This document shows, piece by piece, positions 9,130 to 16,391 of a stretch of 64,000 bases of DNA. The translations under genes were made by a program, and so were the position numbers. This DNA comes from an uncultured bacterium (GTDB lineage Bacteria; Bacillota_I; Bacilli_A; RF39; UBA660), in contig CAMNUE010000003.1 in assembly GCA_946560065.1 (NCBI GenBank), forward strand, positions 105,249 through 169,248, read 5' to 3'. The notes beneath the pieces were generated by a model that was not told the origin of the DNA, made no database searches, and worked only from the letters and a program-made list of their open reading frames with translations. Positions within the stretch are counted from its first letter, which is position 1. The number at the start of each line of letters is the position of its first letter.

Positions 9130-10197
9130 TTAGCCTATTTTTTTGAATTGTTTTTTTCTTAAATTCATCAAATAATCGATTAGTAATCCAAGTGCAAATG
9201 AAATAATAATTACGATAAAAGAATGAATTATTAATTGTAAACTGTAACCTATAAATCTTTGAGGTACATAGATATTATTAATAACTTTTCTACTAACCTC
9301 TATTACTAAGACATGAACTAGATATATGTAGAATACACTATTAGCTATTTTATTTATGTATTTTTCATTTTTAGCTGAAATCTTTACTTTATGAAGATTA
9401 TATTTTGCAAAAAGGAAGACTGCTATAGCATAGAAAAATGGAAATATTGACAGTGCAAGTAGCATACTATCTTCTCTAATATTAACTGTACATATATAGT
9501 CAAAAATTGGCATTAAAATTAATGAGATTATTCCAATAATATATGCTTTCTTTCTATCTTCGAGTTTTATATCATATTTAAATAAATAGTAACCTAAAAA
9601 TGTATAGTTCATATATATGAGTAAATCTGGTACTTTGAAGGCTGTTAGAAATCTTGTTTCCATTCTTGAAAGAACTACATTGATTGTATTTATTAAGTTA
9701 CCAAAAATAAATATAACTATTATAAGTGTTCTTAAATCTTTTTTATCAATTTTTTCGATAAATTGTTGTAAAAAAGGTATGAATAAGTAGATTGTTATTA
9801 TTGAATACATGAACCATAAGTGGTATTTGATTTCAAGACCGGAGCTAAATTTATTCCAAAAGTCTATAAGTGACATTCTTGAATGTAGTGTCATTCCATC
9901 ATAAATATAATAAATCACACAAAAAATAACTAATGGAATTAAAAGTTTGGGAATTCTCTTTTTTAAGAATTCTTTATAGCTCTCTTTATTTTTCCTTCCA
10001 AGCATAAATGCACCTGTTATCATAAAAAAGATGGGAACTGCGAATCTTGGAATTGAATCTAAACATGTTAAAATAAAATAATATTTTTTGTTTAGAACAA
10101 GATAAGCATCTCTCATATTGGCCATAAGGTGAAGACAAATTATACCTATTATGGAAATTATTCTTAAAATATCACAATATACTACTCTTTTTTTCAT
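9130..10197 (-). CDS. Acyltransferase-3 family membrane protein
   Basis: 355 aa, about ten hydrophobic segments. The start VVYCDILRIISIIGIICLHL has the Arg-then-His pattern of the acyltransferase-3 family, followed by IPRFAVPIFFMITGAFMLGR, also conserved. Such proteins transfer acyl groups, mostly acetyl, to extracytoplasmic sugars. It lies 6 bp downstream of the SGNH-hydrolase gene with AAGGGT upstream. Acyltransferase-3 and SGNH domains are often fused or adjacent in O-acetylation systems, so the two may act together on the cluster's polymer; this pairing is inference. Confidence 0.85.
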   Translation of the reverse strand: MKKRVVYCDILRIISIIGIICLHLMANMRDAYLVLNKKYYFILTCLDSIPRFAVPIFFMITGAFMLGRKNKESYKEFLKKRIPKLLIPLVIFCVIYYIYDGMTLHSRMSLIDFWNKFSSGLEIKYHLWFMYSIITIYLFIPFLQQFIEKIDKKDLRTLIIVIFIFGNLINTINVVLSRMETRFLTAFKVPDLLIYMNYTFLGYYLFKYDIKLEDRKKAYIIGIISLILMPIFDYICTVNIREDSMLLALSIFPFFYAIAVFLFAKYNLHKVKISAKNEKYINKIANSVFYIYLVHVLVIEVSRKVINNIYVPQRFIGYSLQLIIHSFIVIIISFALGLLIDYLMNLRKKQFKKIG

Positions 10198-10203
10198 AAT
10201 ATT

Positions 10204-10929
10204 CTACCCTTCTAGATATGGTAATATTGTCTTTGTTACTTTTATGTATCCTAAAGTATTCAAATGTAGTCCATCTTTTGTATATTTCAAATCTAAATTA
10301 CCATCTTCATCTGTTAATTCATCATAAACATTAATGTATGTAACATTATTCTTTTTACAGTATTCTTTAAGCTTTTTATTTATTTCTATTATGTCTTCTT
10401 GCTCTCTTTTACCTACAACTTCGTCAACAATCTTTTCATCATCTGTCTTGTTGATTGGATAAATTGATTGAAGGTATATTTTGGCACCGCTTCTATTGTC
10501 ATGTATTTTTTGAATAATCTTAATTACTCTGTCGATTATCTCGTCGTTTGAATCAGGACTGGGTACATTTAAGTCATTAGTTCCAATTAAAATTACTACT
10601 TTGGTTGGATTGTAGCGATAAACCATTTCCTCTAGTCTTTCTAAAATGTCCTTCGTGTTAAATCCGGCTTTACCGCTATTTACTATTGGTAAATTTTCAT
10701 ACATTTCGTCGATTGGATACCAATCTGTTATTGAATCTCCTAGGAAAACAAAATTATCACTTTTCTTCGCTTTATATTCCCAAGAACATTTATTACCAGT
10801 AATTGTCTCTACTTTTTCTTCTGTTTTCGGAAGGGCATAGGTATTCTTCGATACAAAGAAGTGTGCTGCTAAAATAGTTGCATTTAATATAGTTAAAATA
10901 ATAATAATTGTTTTTTGTCTGTTATTCAT
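10204..10929 (-). CDS. SGNH/GDSL-family esterase or acyl-transfer partner, membrane-anchored
   Basis: 241 aa with one N-terminal membrane segment, so the domain is outside the cell. All four SGNH blocks are visible: VFLGDSITDW (Ser nucleophile), a Gly in NSGKAGFNT, IGTNDLN (Asn) and DGLHLNTLGY (Asp/His pair). Family members hydrolyse or transfer acyl esters. It overlaps the upstream DUF6056 gene by 8 bp and is followed 6 bp later by the acyltransferase gene, which fits a role in O-acetyl transfer to the polysaccharide or its removal. Confidence 0.85.
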   Translation of the reverse strand: MNNRQKTIIIILTILNATILAAHFFVSKNTYALPKTEEKVETITGNKCSWEYKAKKSDNFVFLGDSITDWYPIDEMYENLPIVNSGKAGFNTKDILERLEEMVYRYNPTKVVILIGTNDLNVPSPDSNDEIIDRVIKIIQKIHDNRSGAKIYLQSIYPINKTDDEKIVDEVVGKREQEDIIEINKKLKEYCKKNNVTYINVYDELTDEDGNLDLKYTKDGLHLNTLGYIKVTKTILPYLEG

Positions 10930-12253
10930 TTACTTCATCTCTATCCTCTTTTAATTTTATTGAATCTATTTCATAATACTTTGCTATTAATTTATTAGTC
11001 CAGTGATTTTTATCTTCTTCAATGTCTGATAAACCAAAGGCTGGATTATATCTATTGTATGTTTGATATTTATACATTTCAATGTCTTTTTTATTCTTCT
11101 TTTTTTCTGCTTTAATATAGTTACTTCTATACTCCCAAGAATTTCTTAAATTGTTAATGTCTTCTGCGGCCTGTAAGTAATCTCTCACATAAACAACACC
11201 AAATATTATAATTAAATCTATAAAAAGATATTTAAATATTTTACTTACTTTTTCAAGATTAAATATGATTGATACAGTGGCGATTATAATAAAAACAAAT
11301 ACTCCTGTCCAAGCTCTTTCTGGAAATTGTGGAGAAAGTACCATTGAGTAAACACATAGAATACTTGCAATTAAATAAATATAAGATTGAATTTCTATTT
11401 TTTGTTTCTTATACATTTTTATACTAGTTGCTATTACTATTATTGCAATAAATGGTAATAAAAATTCAACTAATGTGTATGTGTATCCTAATGCTCTATA
11501 AATCCATTTTATTATGAAGAATGTATTATCTACAACGGCATCTTTTCTGACAAAATTTCCTGGTGCCATAATCATAATTATGAAACCTATTAAAGCTCCA
11601 GCAAAGCCACTTATATGCCATTTTTTTATTTTATTTTTAGATTTATTCGTTTTGTAGCAAATTATTAGTAAAGCGATACTTACTATTAATCCAACTGCCG
11701 AATTTTCATTTGTCCAACCTGCAATAATACCTATTAAAAACATTGTTACTATTAATATTGGACTATCTTTTTTATCAATATTTTTTCTAAAAGGCAATAA
11801 AAATGCCAGTATAATTACTGATGTCCATAAATAATTGCATGAACCTATCAACCATAAAAATGTTTGCCCAAAAACTGGTAAGGAAAACCATAAAAATAAA
11901 TGAATTATTGGAATCATTATTGGATTTTCTTCTTTATCTCCCTTAGCGTGTAGGTATATTAAATAAACTAGTAAAACATAAACTGCTGAATTACAAATAC
12001 TAAATATCCATTTTGGTAGTAGTAAGAAAAGCTGAGCAATGAAGTGAGCAACGGTTCTTCCACCCCAATTGAAATAATGCCATACTTGGTAACCAACAAT
12101 GTCTAAAATATTTTTTATTTTTCCGTCGGTTCCAAACGAATAACCAAAATCATCTGCTAATAGTGGTGTTAAGAAATTAAAAAGTAAAATCATCAAAAAA
12201 ATACTTAGTAGATAAATTACTATTTGTTTTTTTGGTGGAATTTTTATTTTCAT
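10922..12253 (-). CDS. DUF6056-type multi-pass membrane protein
   Basis: 443 aa with about ten membrane helices and a hydrophilic C-terminal tail of about 60 residues. The N-terminal motif LTPLLADDFGYSFG (two acidic residues just after the first helix) is the mark of DUF6056-type proteins, which look like GT-C fold lipid-dependent glycosyltransferases. The acidic pair after helix 1 corresponds to the catalytic position of that fold. It is flanked by glycosyltransferases and an SGNH hydrolase. A role in decorating the exported polymer from a polyprenyl-phosphate sugar is reasonable inference, and the GtrB-like gene at 13231 could supply the donor. Confidence 0.65.
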   Translation of the reverse strand: MKIKIPPKKQIVIYLLSIFLMILLFNFLTPLLADDFGYSFGTDGKIKNILDIVGYQVWHYFNWGGRTVAHFIAQLFLLLPKWIFSICNSAVYVLLVYLIYLHAKGDKEENPIMIPIIHLFLWFSLPVFGQTFLWLIGSCNYLWTSVIILAFLLPFRKNIDKKDSPILIVTMFLIGIIAGWTNENSAVGLIVSIALLIICYKTNKSKNKIKKWHISGFAGALIGFIIMIMAPGNFVRKDAVVDNTFFIIKWIYRALGYTYTLVEFLLPFIAIIVIATSIKMYKKQKIEIQSYIYLIASILCVYSMVLSPQFPERAWTGVFVFIIIATVSIIFNLEKVSKIFKYLFIDLIIIFGVVYVRDYLQAAEDINNLRNSWEYRSNYIKAEKKKNKKDIEMYKYQTYNRYNPAFGLSDIEEDKNHWTNKLIAKYYEIDSIKLKEDRDEVNE

Positions 12254-12284
12254 GTTTTAGTCCTTCTTTCTTTTATCTATAAAA

Positions 12285-13229
12285 TTAAAATATATGGTTA
12301 CAATATATTTTAGTCAAAAATTTATTTTTTTCAATCGTTCTTTTTAATAGTGATCTATTTTTGTAGTATTTATTACTCTTATAATCAGGTATTTCCTTTT
12401 TCATATATGCAAATGCCTCATCGATGAATTTTGTTCCGATTTTTTTATCTTCTTGATATCTTTGTTGAATTGTGTAGTTTGTTAACATACGTACAGTTAA
12501 TTTATCTAGTTCTTCTTTAATATACTCTTTATTTTTAAAGTACTGTCTAATTATTTCTATAATTTTTAAGATATCAAAAACTTTTTTGTCTCTGACTGTG
12601 GTCTCACTGTTATCATGAATTGCATAATAATTTAGACATTCATCTAATTTTCCAATTTTTTTTGCTTTATCTAGAGCTTCTAGGACGAAAGGTGCATCTT
12701 CGTATTTTAAATTTTCAATAAATTTTATTTCATTTTTAACAATAAGATTTCTTTTGTATATTTTGGCCCATGGAGCTAAATATTCATTAAGTATTTTAGG
12801 ATTATCTTTTAAAGATGTTGGCCTGAAAGTTGGTATTCGTACTTCTTCTGTATTTCCATTATCGAATATTTTATAAAAATCGCAGATTACAACATCCAAT
12901 CCATAAGTTTCTGCTTTGTTGTATAATTTTTCGCAGGCATCTTTTTCAAGAAAATCATCACTATCTAAAAACATGAGATATTTTCCTGTTGCTTTTTGAA
13001 TTCCAAAGTTTCTAGTTTTGCCTATACCTTGATTTTTATTTTTATAGTATTTTAAACGTTTATCGTTATACGACTTAATTATTTCCTCTGAATTATCTTT
13101 TGAACCATCATTAACCAAGATAATTTCTAATTCTTCTTTTGTTTGATTTAATATTGAGTCTATACATTTTTTTAGATATCTTTCGGCATTATAGATTGGA
13201 ACAATTATACTTACGTCTTTTTTATTCAT
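12285..13229 (-). CDS. GT2 family glycosyltransferase
   Basis: 314 aa. The GT-A fold starts directly with VSIIVPIYNAERYLKKCIDS; VNDGSKDNSE follows and the metal site is LDSDD. No membrane segment, so it is a soluble or peripheral enzyme using a nucleotide sugar. The C-terminal half is basic and lacks known motifs. It begins one base after the stop of the gene at 13231, with GAGG overlapping that stop, so translation is probably coupled. Confidence 0.85.
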   Translation of the reverse strand: MNKKDVSIIVPIYNAERYLKKCIDSILNQTKEELEIILVNDGSKDNSEEIIKSYNDKRLKYYKNKNQGIGKTRNFGIQKATGKYLMFLDSDDFLEKDACEKLYNKAETYGLDVVICDFYKIFDNGNTEEVRIPTFRPTSLKDNPKILNEYLAPWAKIYKRNLIVKNEIKFIENLKYEDAPFVLEALDKAKKIGKLDECLNYYAIHDNSETTVRDKKVFDILKIIEIIRQYFKNKEYIKEELDKLTVRMLTNYTIQQRYQEDKKIGTKFIDEAFAYMKKEIPDYKSNKYYKNRSLLKRTIEKNKFLTKIYCNHIF

Positions 13230-13230
13230 A

Positions 13231-14181
13231 TTAATCCTCGTCTTCTTCTGTTTCTTTTGTGATATATATTGGTCTTTTCTTCACTTCTAAATACGTTTTA
13301 GAAAGGTACATACCAATTATTCCTAAAAAGAAAAGTTGTACTCCACTGACGAAGATTATAATACAAGCAAGTGATGGCCAACCACCTACTGGATCTCCAA
13401 AGGCGATTGTTTTTATAATTATCACGATTATTGCTATGAAGGCTATTAAACAAAATAGTAATCCAACAAATGCAGACAATACTAATGGCATTGTAGAAAA
13501 TGCAAGAATTCCTTCTAAGGCATACTTAAATAGTTTAATAAAGTTAAATTTTGATTCTCCTGCTACTCTATCTGGTGCTTCATAATCAATCCATTTTGTT
13601 TCAAAACCAACAAATGAAAAAATTCCTTTAGAATAACGATTGTATTCTTGCATACTGATGATTGAATCAACCATTTTTCTTTTCATTAATCTAAAATCTC
13701 TTGCTCCTGGAACTTGTTTAGTTGAAGAAATTACACCAATTATTTTATACCACCAATTTGTAAAAAAACTTCTTAAGAACGAGTACCCTTTATGAGAACT
13801 GGTACATAAAGCAACGCAATCATAACCATCTTTTTTAATCATTTCATACATTTTTTTAACCATTTCTGGTGGATCTTGCATGTCCGCATCCATTATCGCA
13901 ACATAGTCACCTTTAGAATTTTCAAGTCCAGCATACATTGCTCCTTCTTTGCCGAAGTTTCTTGAAAATGATATATACCTTACACGTTTATCTTTCTTGG
14001 CTAAATCTTTTATTATCTTTAGTGTGTTATCTTTACTTCCGTCATTGACAAAAAGAAACTCAAAGTCTACTTCTTTAAGTTCATTTGTTAACTTATCTGC
14101 TTCTTTATAAAATGTTGGAAGAGACTCTTGCTCATTATAGCAGGGAACAATTAAAGTTATTAACTCTTTATTTTTCTTCAT
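13231..14181 (-). CDS. Polyprenyl-phosphate glycosyltransferase, GtrB/DPM1-like
   Basis: 316 aa from ATG at 14179-14181, preceded by AAGGTG; the longer frame would start at a GTG inside that site. The GT2 domain has VNDGSKDNT and MDADMQDPPE, the DAD(x)QDPPE form typical of enzymes that load a sugar onto undecaprenyl phosphate (GtrB, YkcC, DPM1-like). Two membrane helices follow near the C-terminus, also typical. The product would be a lipid-phosphate sugar that a GT-C enzyme uses outside the cell; the DUF6056 protein at 10922 is a candidate user. It is in the same operon as the flanking GT2 genes. Confidence 0.87.
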   Translation of the reverse strand: MKKNKELITLIVPCYNEQESLPTFYKEADKLTNELKEVDFEFLFVNDGSKDNTLKIIKDLAKKDKRVRYISFSRNFGKEGAMYAGLENSKGDYVAIMDADMQDPPEMVKKMYEMIKKDGYDCVALCTSSHKGYSFLRSFFTNWWYKIIGVISSTKQVPGARDFRLMKRKMVDSIISMQEYNRYSKGIFSFVGFETKWIDYEAPDRVAGESKFNFIKLFKYALEGILAFSTMPLVLSAFVGLLFCLIAFIAIIVIIIKTIAFGDPVGGWPSLACIIIFVSGVQLFFLGIIGMYLSKTYLEVKKRPIYITKETEEDED

Positions 14182-14207
14182 AAAATACACCTTACCTCTA
14201 CATAGTA

Positions 14208-15128
14208 TTATACATTATTGCGATAATAAAATCTAGGACTTATCTTAACCACAATCTTCTTGATTTTTCTTGGAATTGTATCAGTTTGTAGATTATCAAA
14301 AATCTTATTATTTCGCAATTTTTTTAAATAGCTTTTATAGTCATTTTTATCCAATTCACATATTTTTAGAAGCATGCTATTGGATATAAAACTTTTAAAT
14401 ATTTTTTTATTTAAATTCGTTTTATTAATTTCTGATAATAAATACTGATAATGTGTATAAAAATCTTGAACCTTTTTCTTAACCTTTTCATAGTTATTAG
14501 TACTCATTATACTTCCTGATCTTTGAAGATAATTATAGCCTGTGTATGGAATTGAATTAACTATCTTAGCTTTGATAATTACTAAGGGAATTAAACCAAA
14601 ATCTTCATGAATAGTTCCTTCTTTAAAGGCATATTTTTCTTTTAAGTAATATTTTTTCTTAATAGCATAGCACCAAGCATTTTCAACAAAATGATACTTA
14701 GTAATTGCTTCGAAGGCTTTTTCTCCATTTAAATTTGTGAATGGCACTTCTGGATATTTTTTGATTATATTACCTTCTTCATCTACTTCTTGGATTTGGA
14801 ATCTTACCAAGTCAGGGTCATTATCAAGAGAATTTTCAATTTCTTCTAAAAGTCCTTCTTCCCAATAGTCATCGCTATCTAGAAATATTAAATATTCTCC
14901 TTTAGCATGTTTTACTCCAGTGTTTCTAGCAGCGCTTAAACCTTTATTTTTTTGATTAATTATTTTTACATTTCTATCTTTTATAAGTTCTATACTATTA
15001 TCTTTTGTTCCATCATTTACAACAATTACTTCATAATCAGTAAATGTTTGTCTTTCGATATTATCGATACATTTCTCGATATATTTTTCTACGTTATAAA
15101 CAGGGACAATTATACTAAATTTTGGCAT
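14208..15128 (-). CDS. GT2 family glycosyltransferase
   Basis: 306 aa from ATG at 15126-15128. The frame can be extended 12 codons upstream, but the family normally begins a few residues before FSIIVPVYNVEKYIEKC, which supports the shorter start; the ribosome site is weak either way. VNDGTKDNS and the metal site LDSDDYW mark the GT-A fold. It is the first gene of the polysaccharide operon downstream of the IS element and follows a fair promoter (TAGACT-17-TAAAAT). Confidence 0.83.
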   Translation of the reverse strand: MPKFSIIVPVYNVEKYIEKCIDNIERQTFTDYEVIVVNDGTKDNSIELIKDRNVKIINQKNKGLSAARNTGVKHAKGEYLIFLDSDDYWEEGLLEEIENSLDNDPDLVRFQIQEVDEEGNIIKKYPEVPFTNLNGEKAFEAITKYHFVENAWCYAIKKKYYLKEKYAFKEGTIHEDFGLIPLVIIKAKIVNSIPYTGYNYLQRSGSIMSTNNYEKVKKKVQDFYTHYQYLLSEINKTNLNKKIFKSFISNSMLLKICELDKNDYKSYLKKLRNNKIFDNLQTDTIPRKIKKIVVKISPRFYYRNNV

Positions 15129-15154
15129 TAAAATCACATCTTTTCTTTTATTTA

Positions 15155-15183
15155 ATTTTAACAAATACCTAGGTAAAAGTCTA
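15155..15183 (-). promoter_or_regulatory. Promoter of the glycosyltransferase operon
   Basis: On the minus strand TAGACT and TAAAAT are separated by 17 bp, and TGT precedes the -10, making it an extended -10. It lies between the IS element and the gene starting at 15128, so the operon has a native promoter and need not rely on the IS. Confidence 0.5.
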
Positions 15184-15186
15184 GAA

Positions 15187-15212
15187 ATTACTAGAAATAT
15201 AAAAAGAACAAG
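15187..15212. repeat. 26-bp direct repeat, left copy (partial terminator sequence)
   Basis: Matches 16329-16354 at 25 of 26 positions in the same orientation, on the other side of the IS. On the minus strand it is the second half of the terminator stem plus its T tract and the following CTAGTAAT. See the finding on the IS flanks. Confidence 0.8.
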
Positions 15213-15227
15213 TGTAGCGTTACAATT

Positions 15228-16314
15228 GATGTGACACCTTTTATATACAAAAAAAGCAATAAGTCGTATAAAATATTAATTAAACCAAAAACTATACGAA
15301 AGGACTTATTGCTTATGACAAGTATACCACACACTCAACGTTATTTTCCACATGATTTGAATACAAAATTTTATTCAGTTAATCTATACAGGAAAGGTTA
15401 TTCTATTTCTTTTGTTTGTAGAAGATATAAAATATCTAAGTCATCTCTCATGAGATGGAATAGGAGATTTGATGGTTCTAAAGAATCCTTAATTGATAAA
15501 TCTCATAGACCTCTATCTAAACATCCTAATGCTCACTCTGATATTGAAATTAAATGGATTAAAAATCTGATTAGGCGTAACCCTCACATCTCTATGTCAG
15601 AACTATATGGGAAATTAAGAACTGAATATGGCTACTCTAGACATGCAACTTCATTATTTAGAGTTCTTAGAAAAATGGGATTCTATATTGATAAAGAGAA
15701 ACATACCAAATATATTCCTAAACCTTACGATACTCCTAACGAAATCGGAATAAAATGGCAACTCGACGTTAAATATGTTCCTACAGAATGTTATTCTGGT
15801 ACTGATAAAGAAAAATTTTATCAATATACAATAATAGATGAAGCTTCCCGTGAAAGATTTATTTATCCATACAAAGAACAATCATCTTATTCAACTGTTG
15901 ACTTTATTAAAAGAGCTATTGTTTATTTTGGTTATAAACCAAAAATTATACAAACTGATAATGGATTTGAATTTACTCACCATGCAAATACAAAAAGAGT
16001 TCATCCATTCGATGTATTATGCAATGAACTTAAAATTGAACACAAACTAATTTGGCCTCGTACTCCTAGACATAATGGTAAAGTGGAAAGAAGTCATAGA
16101 AATGATCAAAACAGATTCTACAACTATTTAAAATTCTATTCTTATGAAGATTTAAAAATTCAAATGAAGGCATATTTAAAACGTTCCAATAATATTCCAA
16201 TGCAAGTTTTAGGCTGGATTTCTCCCATTGAAAAAAGAAACAAAATAAAGGAAGCTTATGCAAAAGCATCGCTTCCGAATTAACATTTTTTACGACTTAT
16301 TTAGGTGTCACATC
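15228..16314 (+). mobile_element. IS481-like insertion sequence, about 1.09 kb
   Basis: Ends carry the inverted repeat GATGTGACACCT (15228-15239) and its complement (16303-16314). ATT directly abuts both ends and may be a short target duplication. If the ends are taken as TGT...CATC, a 5-bp ATTGA duplication fits instead. One transposase gene fills the interior. AATAAGTCGTA near the left end has its complement TACGACTTAT near the right end, giving a second inner inverted-repeat block. Confidence 0.85.
15315..16283 (+). CDS. IS481/IS3-like DDE transposase
   Basis: 322 aa from ATG at 15315 (AAAGGA about 11 nt upstream). The open frame extends 28 codons further left but would then begin inside the terminal repeat. 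The N-terminal helix-turn-helix (VCRRYKISKSSLMRWNRRF) is followed by a second winged region and an integrase core. Catalytic residues are visible as WQLDVKYV, IQTDNGFEF and GKVERSHRNDQ, giving a D-D-(35)-E arrangement. The frame is intact, so the element may still be active. Base composition does not stand out from its neighbours. Confidence 0.9.
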   Translation: MTSIPHTQRYFPHDLNTKFYSVNLYRKGYSISFVCRRYKISKSSLMRWNRRFDGSKESLIDKSHRPLSKHPNAHSDIEIKWIKNLIRRNPHISMSELYGKLRTEYGYSRHATSLFRVLRKMGFYIDKEKHTKYIPKPYDTPNEIGIKWQLDVKYVPTECYSGTDKEKFYQYTIIDEASRERFIYPYKEQSSYSTVDFIKRAIVYFGYKPKIIQTDNGFEFTHHANTKRVHPFDVLCNELKIEHKLIWPRTPRHNGKVERSHRNDQNRFYNYLKFYSYEDLKIQMKAYLKRSNNIPMQVLGWISPIEKRNKIKEAYAKASLPN

Positions 16315-16328
16315 ATTGACAACTAAAC

Positions 16329-16354
16329 ATTACTAGAAATATAAAAGGAACAAG
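16329..16354. repeat. 26-bp direct repeat, right copy
   Basis: Same orientation as 15187-15212 with one mismatch. It overlaps the terminator of the gene ending at 16392. Confidence 0.8.
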
Positions 16355-16369
16355 ATGCTTCCTGTTCTC
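16343..16369 (-). terminator. Terminator of the ligase-glycosyltransferase fusion gene
   Basis: On the minus strand GAACAGGAAG-CAT-CTTGTTCC forms a stem with a small bulge, followed by TTTTATATTT. It lies 23 bp below the stop of the gene ending at 16392. Confidence 0.65.
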
Positions 16370-16391
16370 TTTAATGTTGTTTATTTTCACT

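Noticed and set aside
15231..15314. Longer N-terminus of the transposase
   Set aside because: It would begin inside the terminal inverted repeat and has no ribosome site.
15838..16050. Second plus-strand ORF inside the transposase, possible frameshift product
   Set aside because: The main transposase frame is complete with all three catalytic residues, and no slippery sequence was seen.
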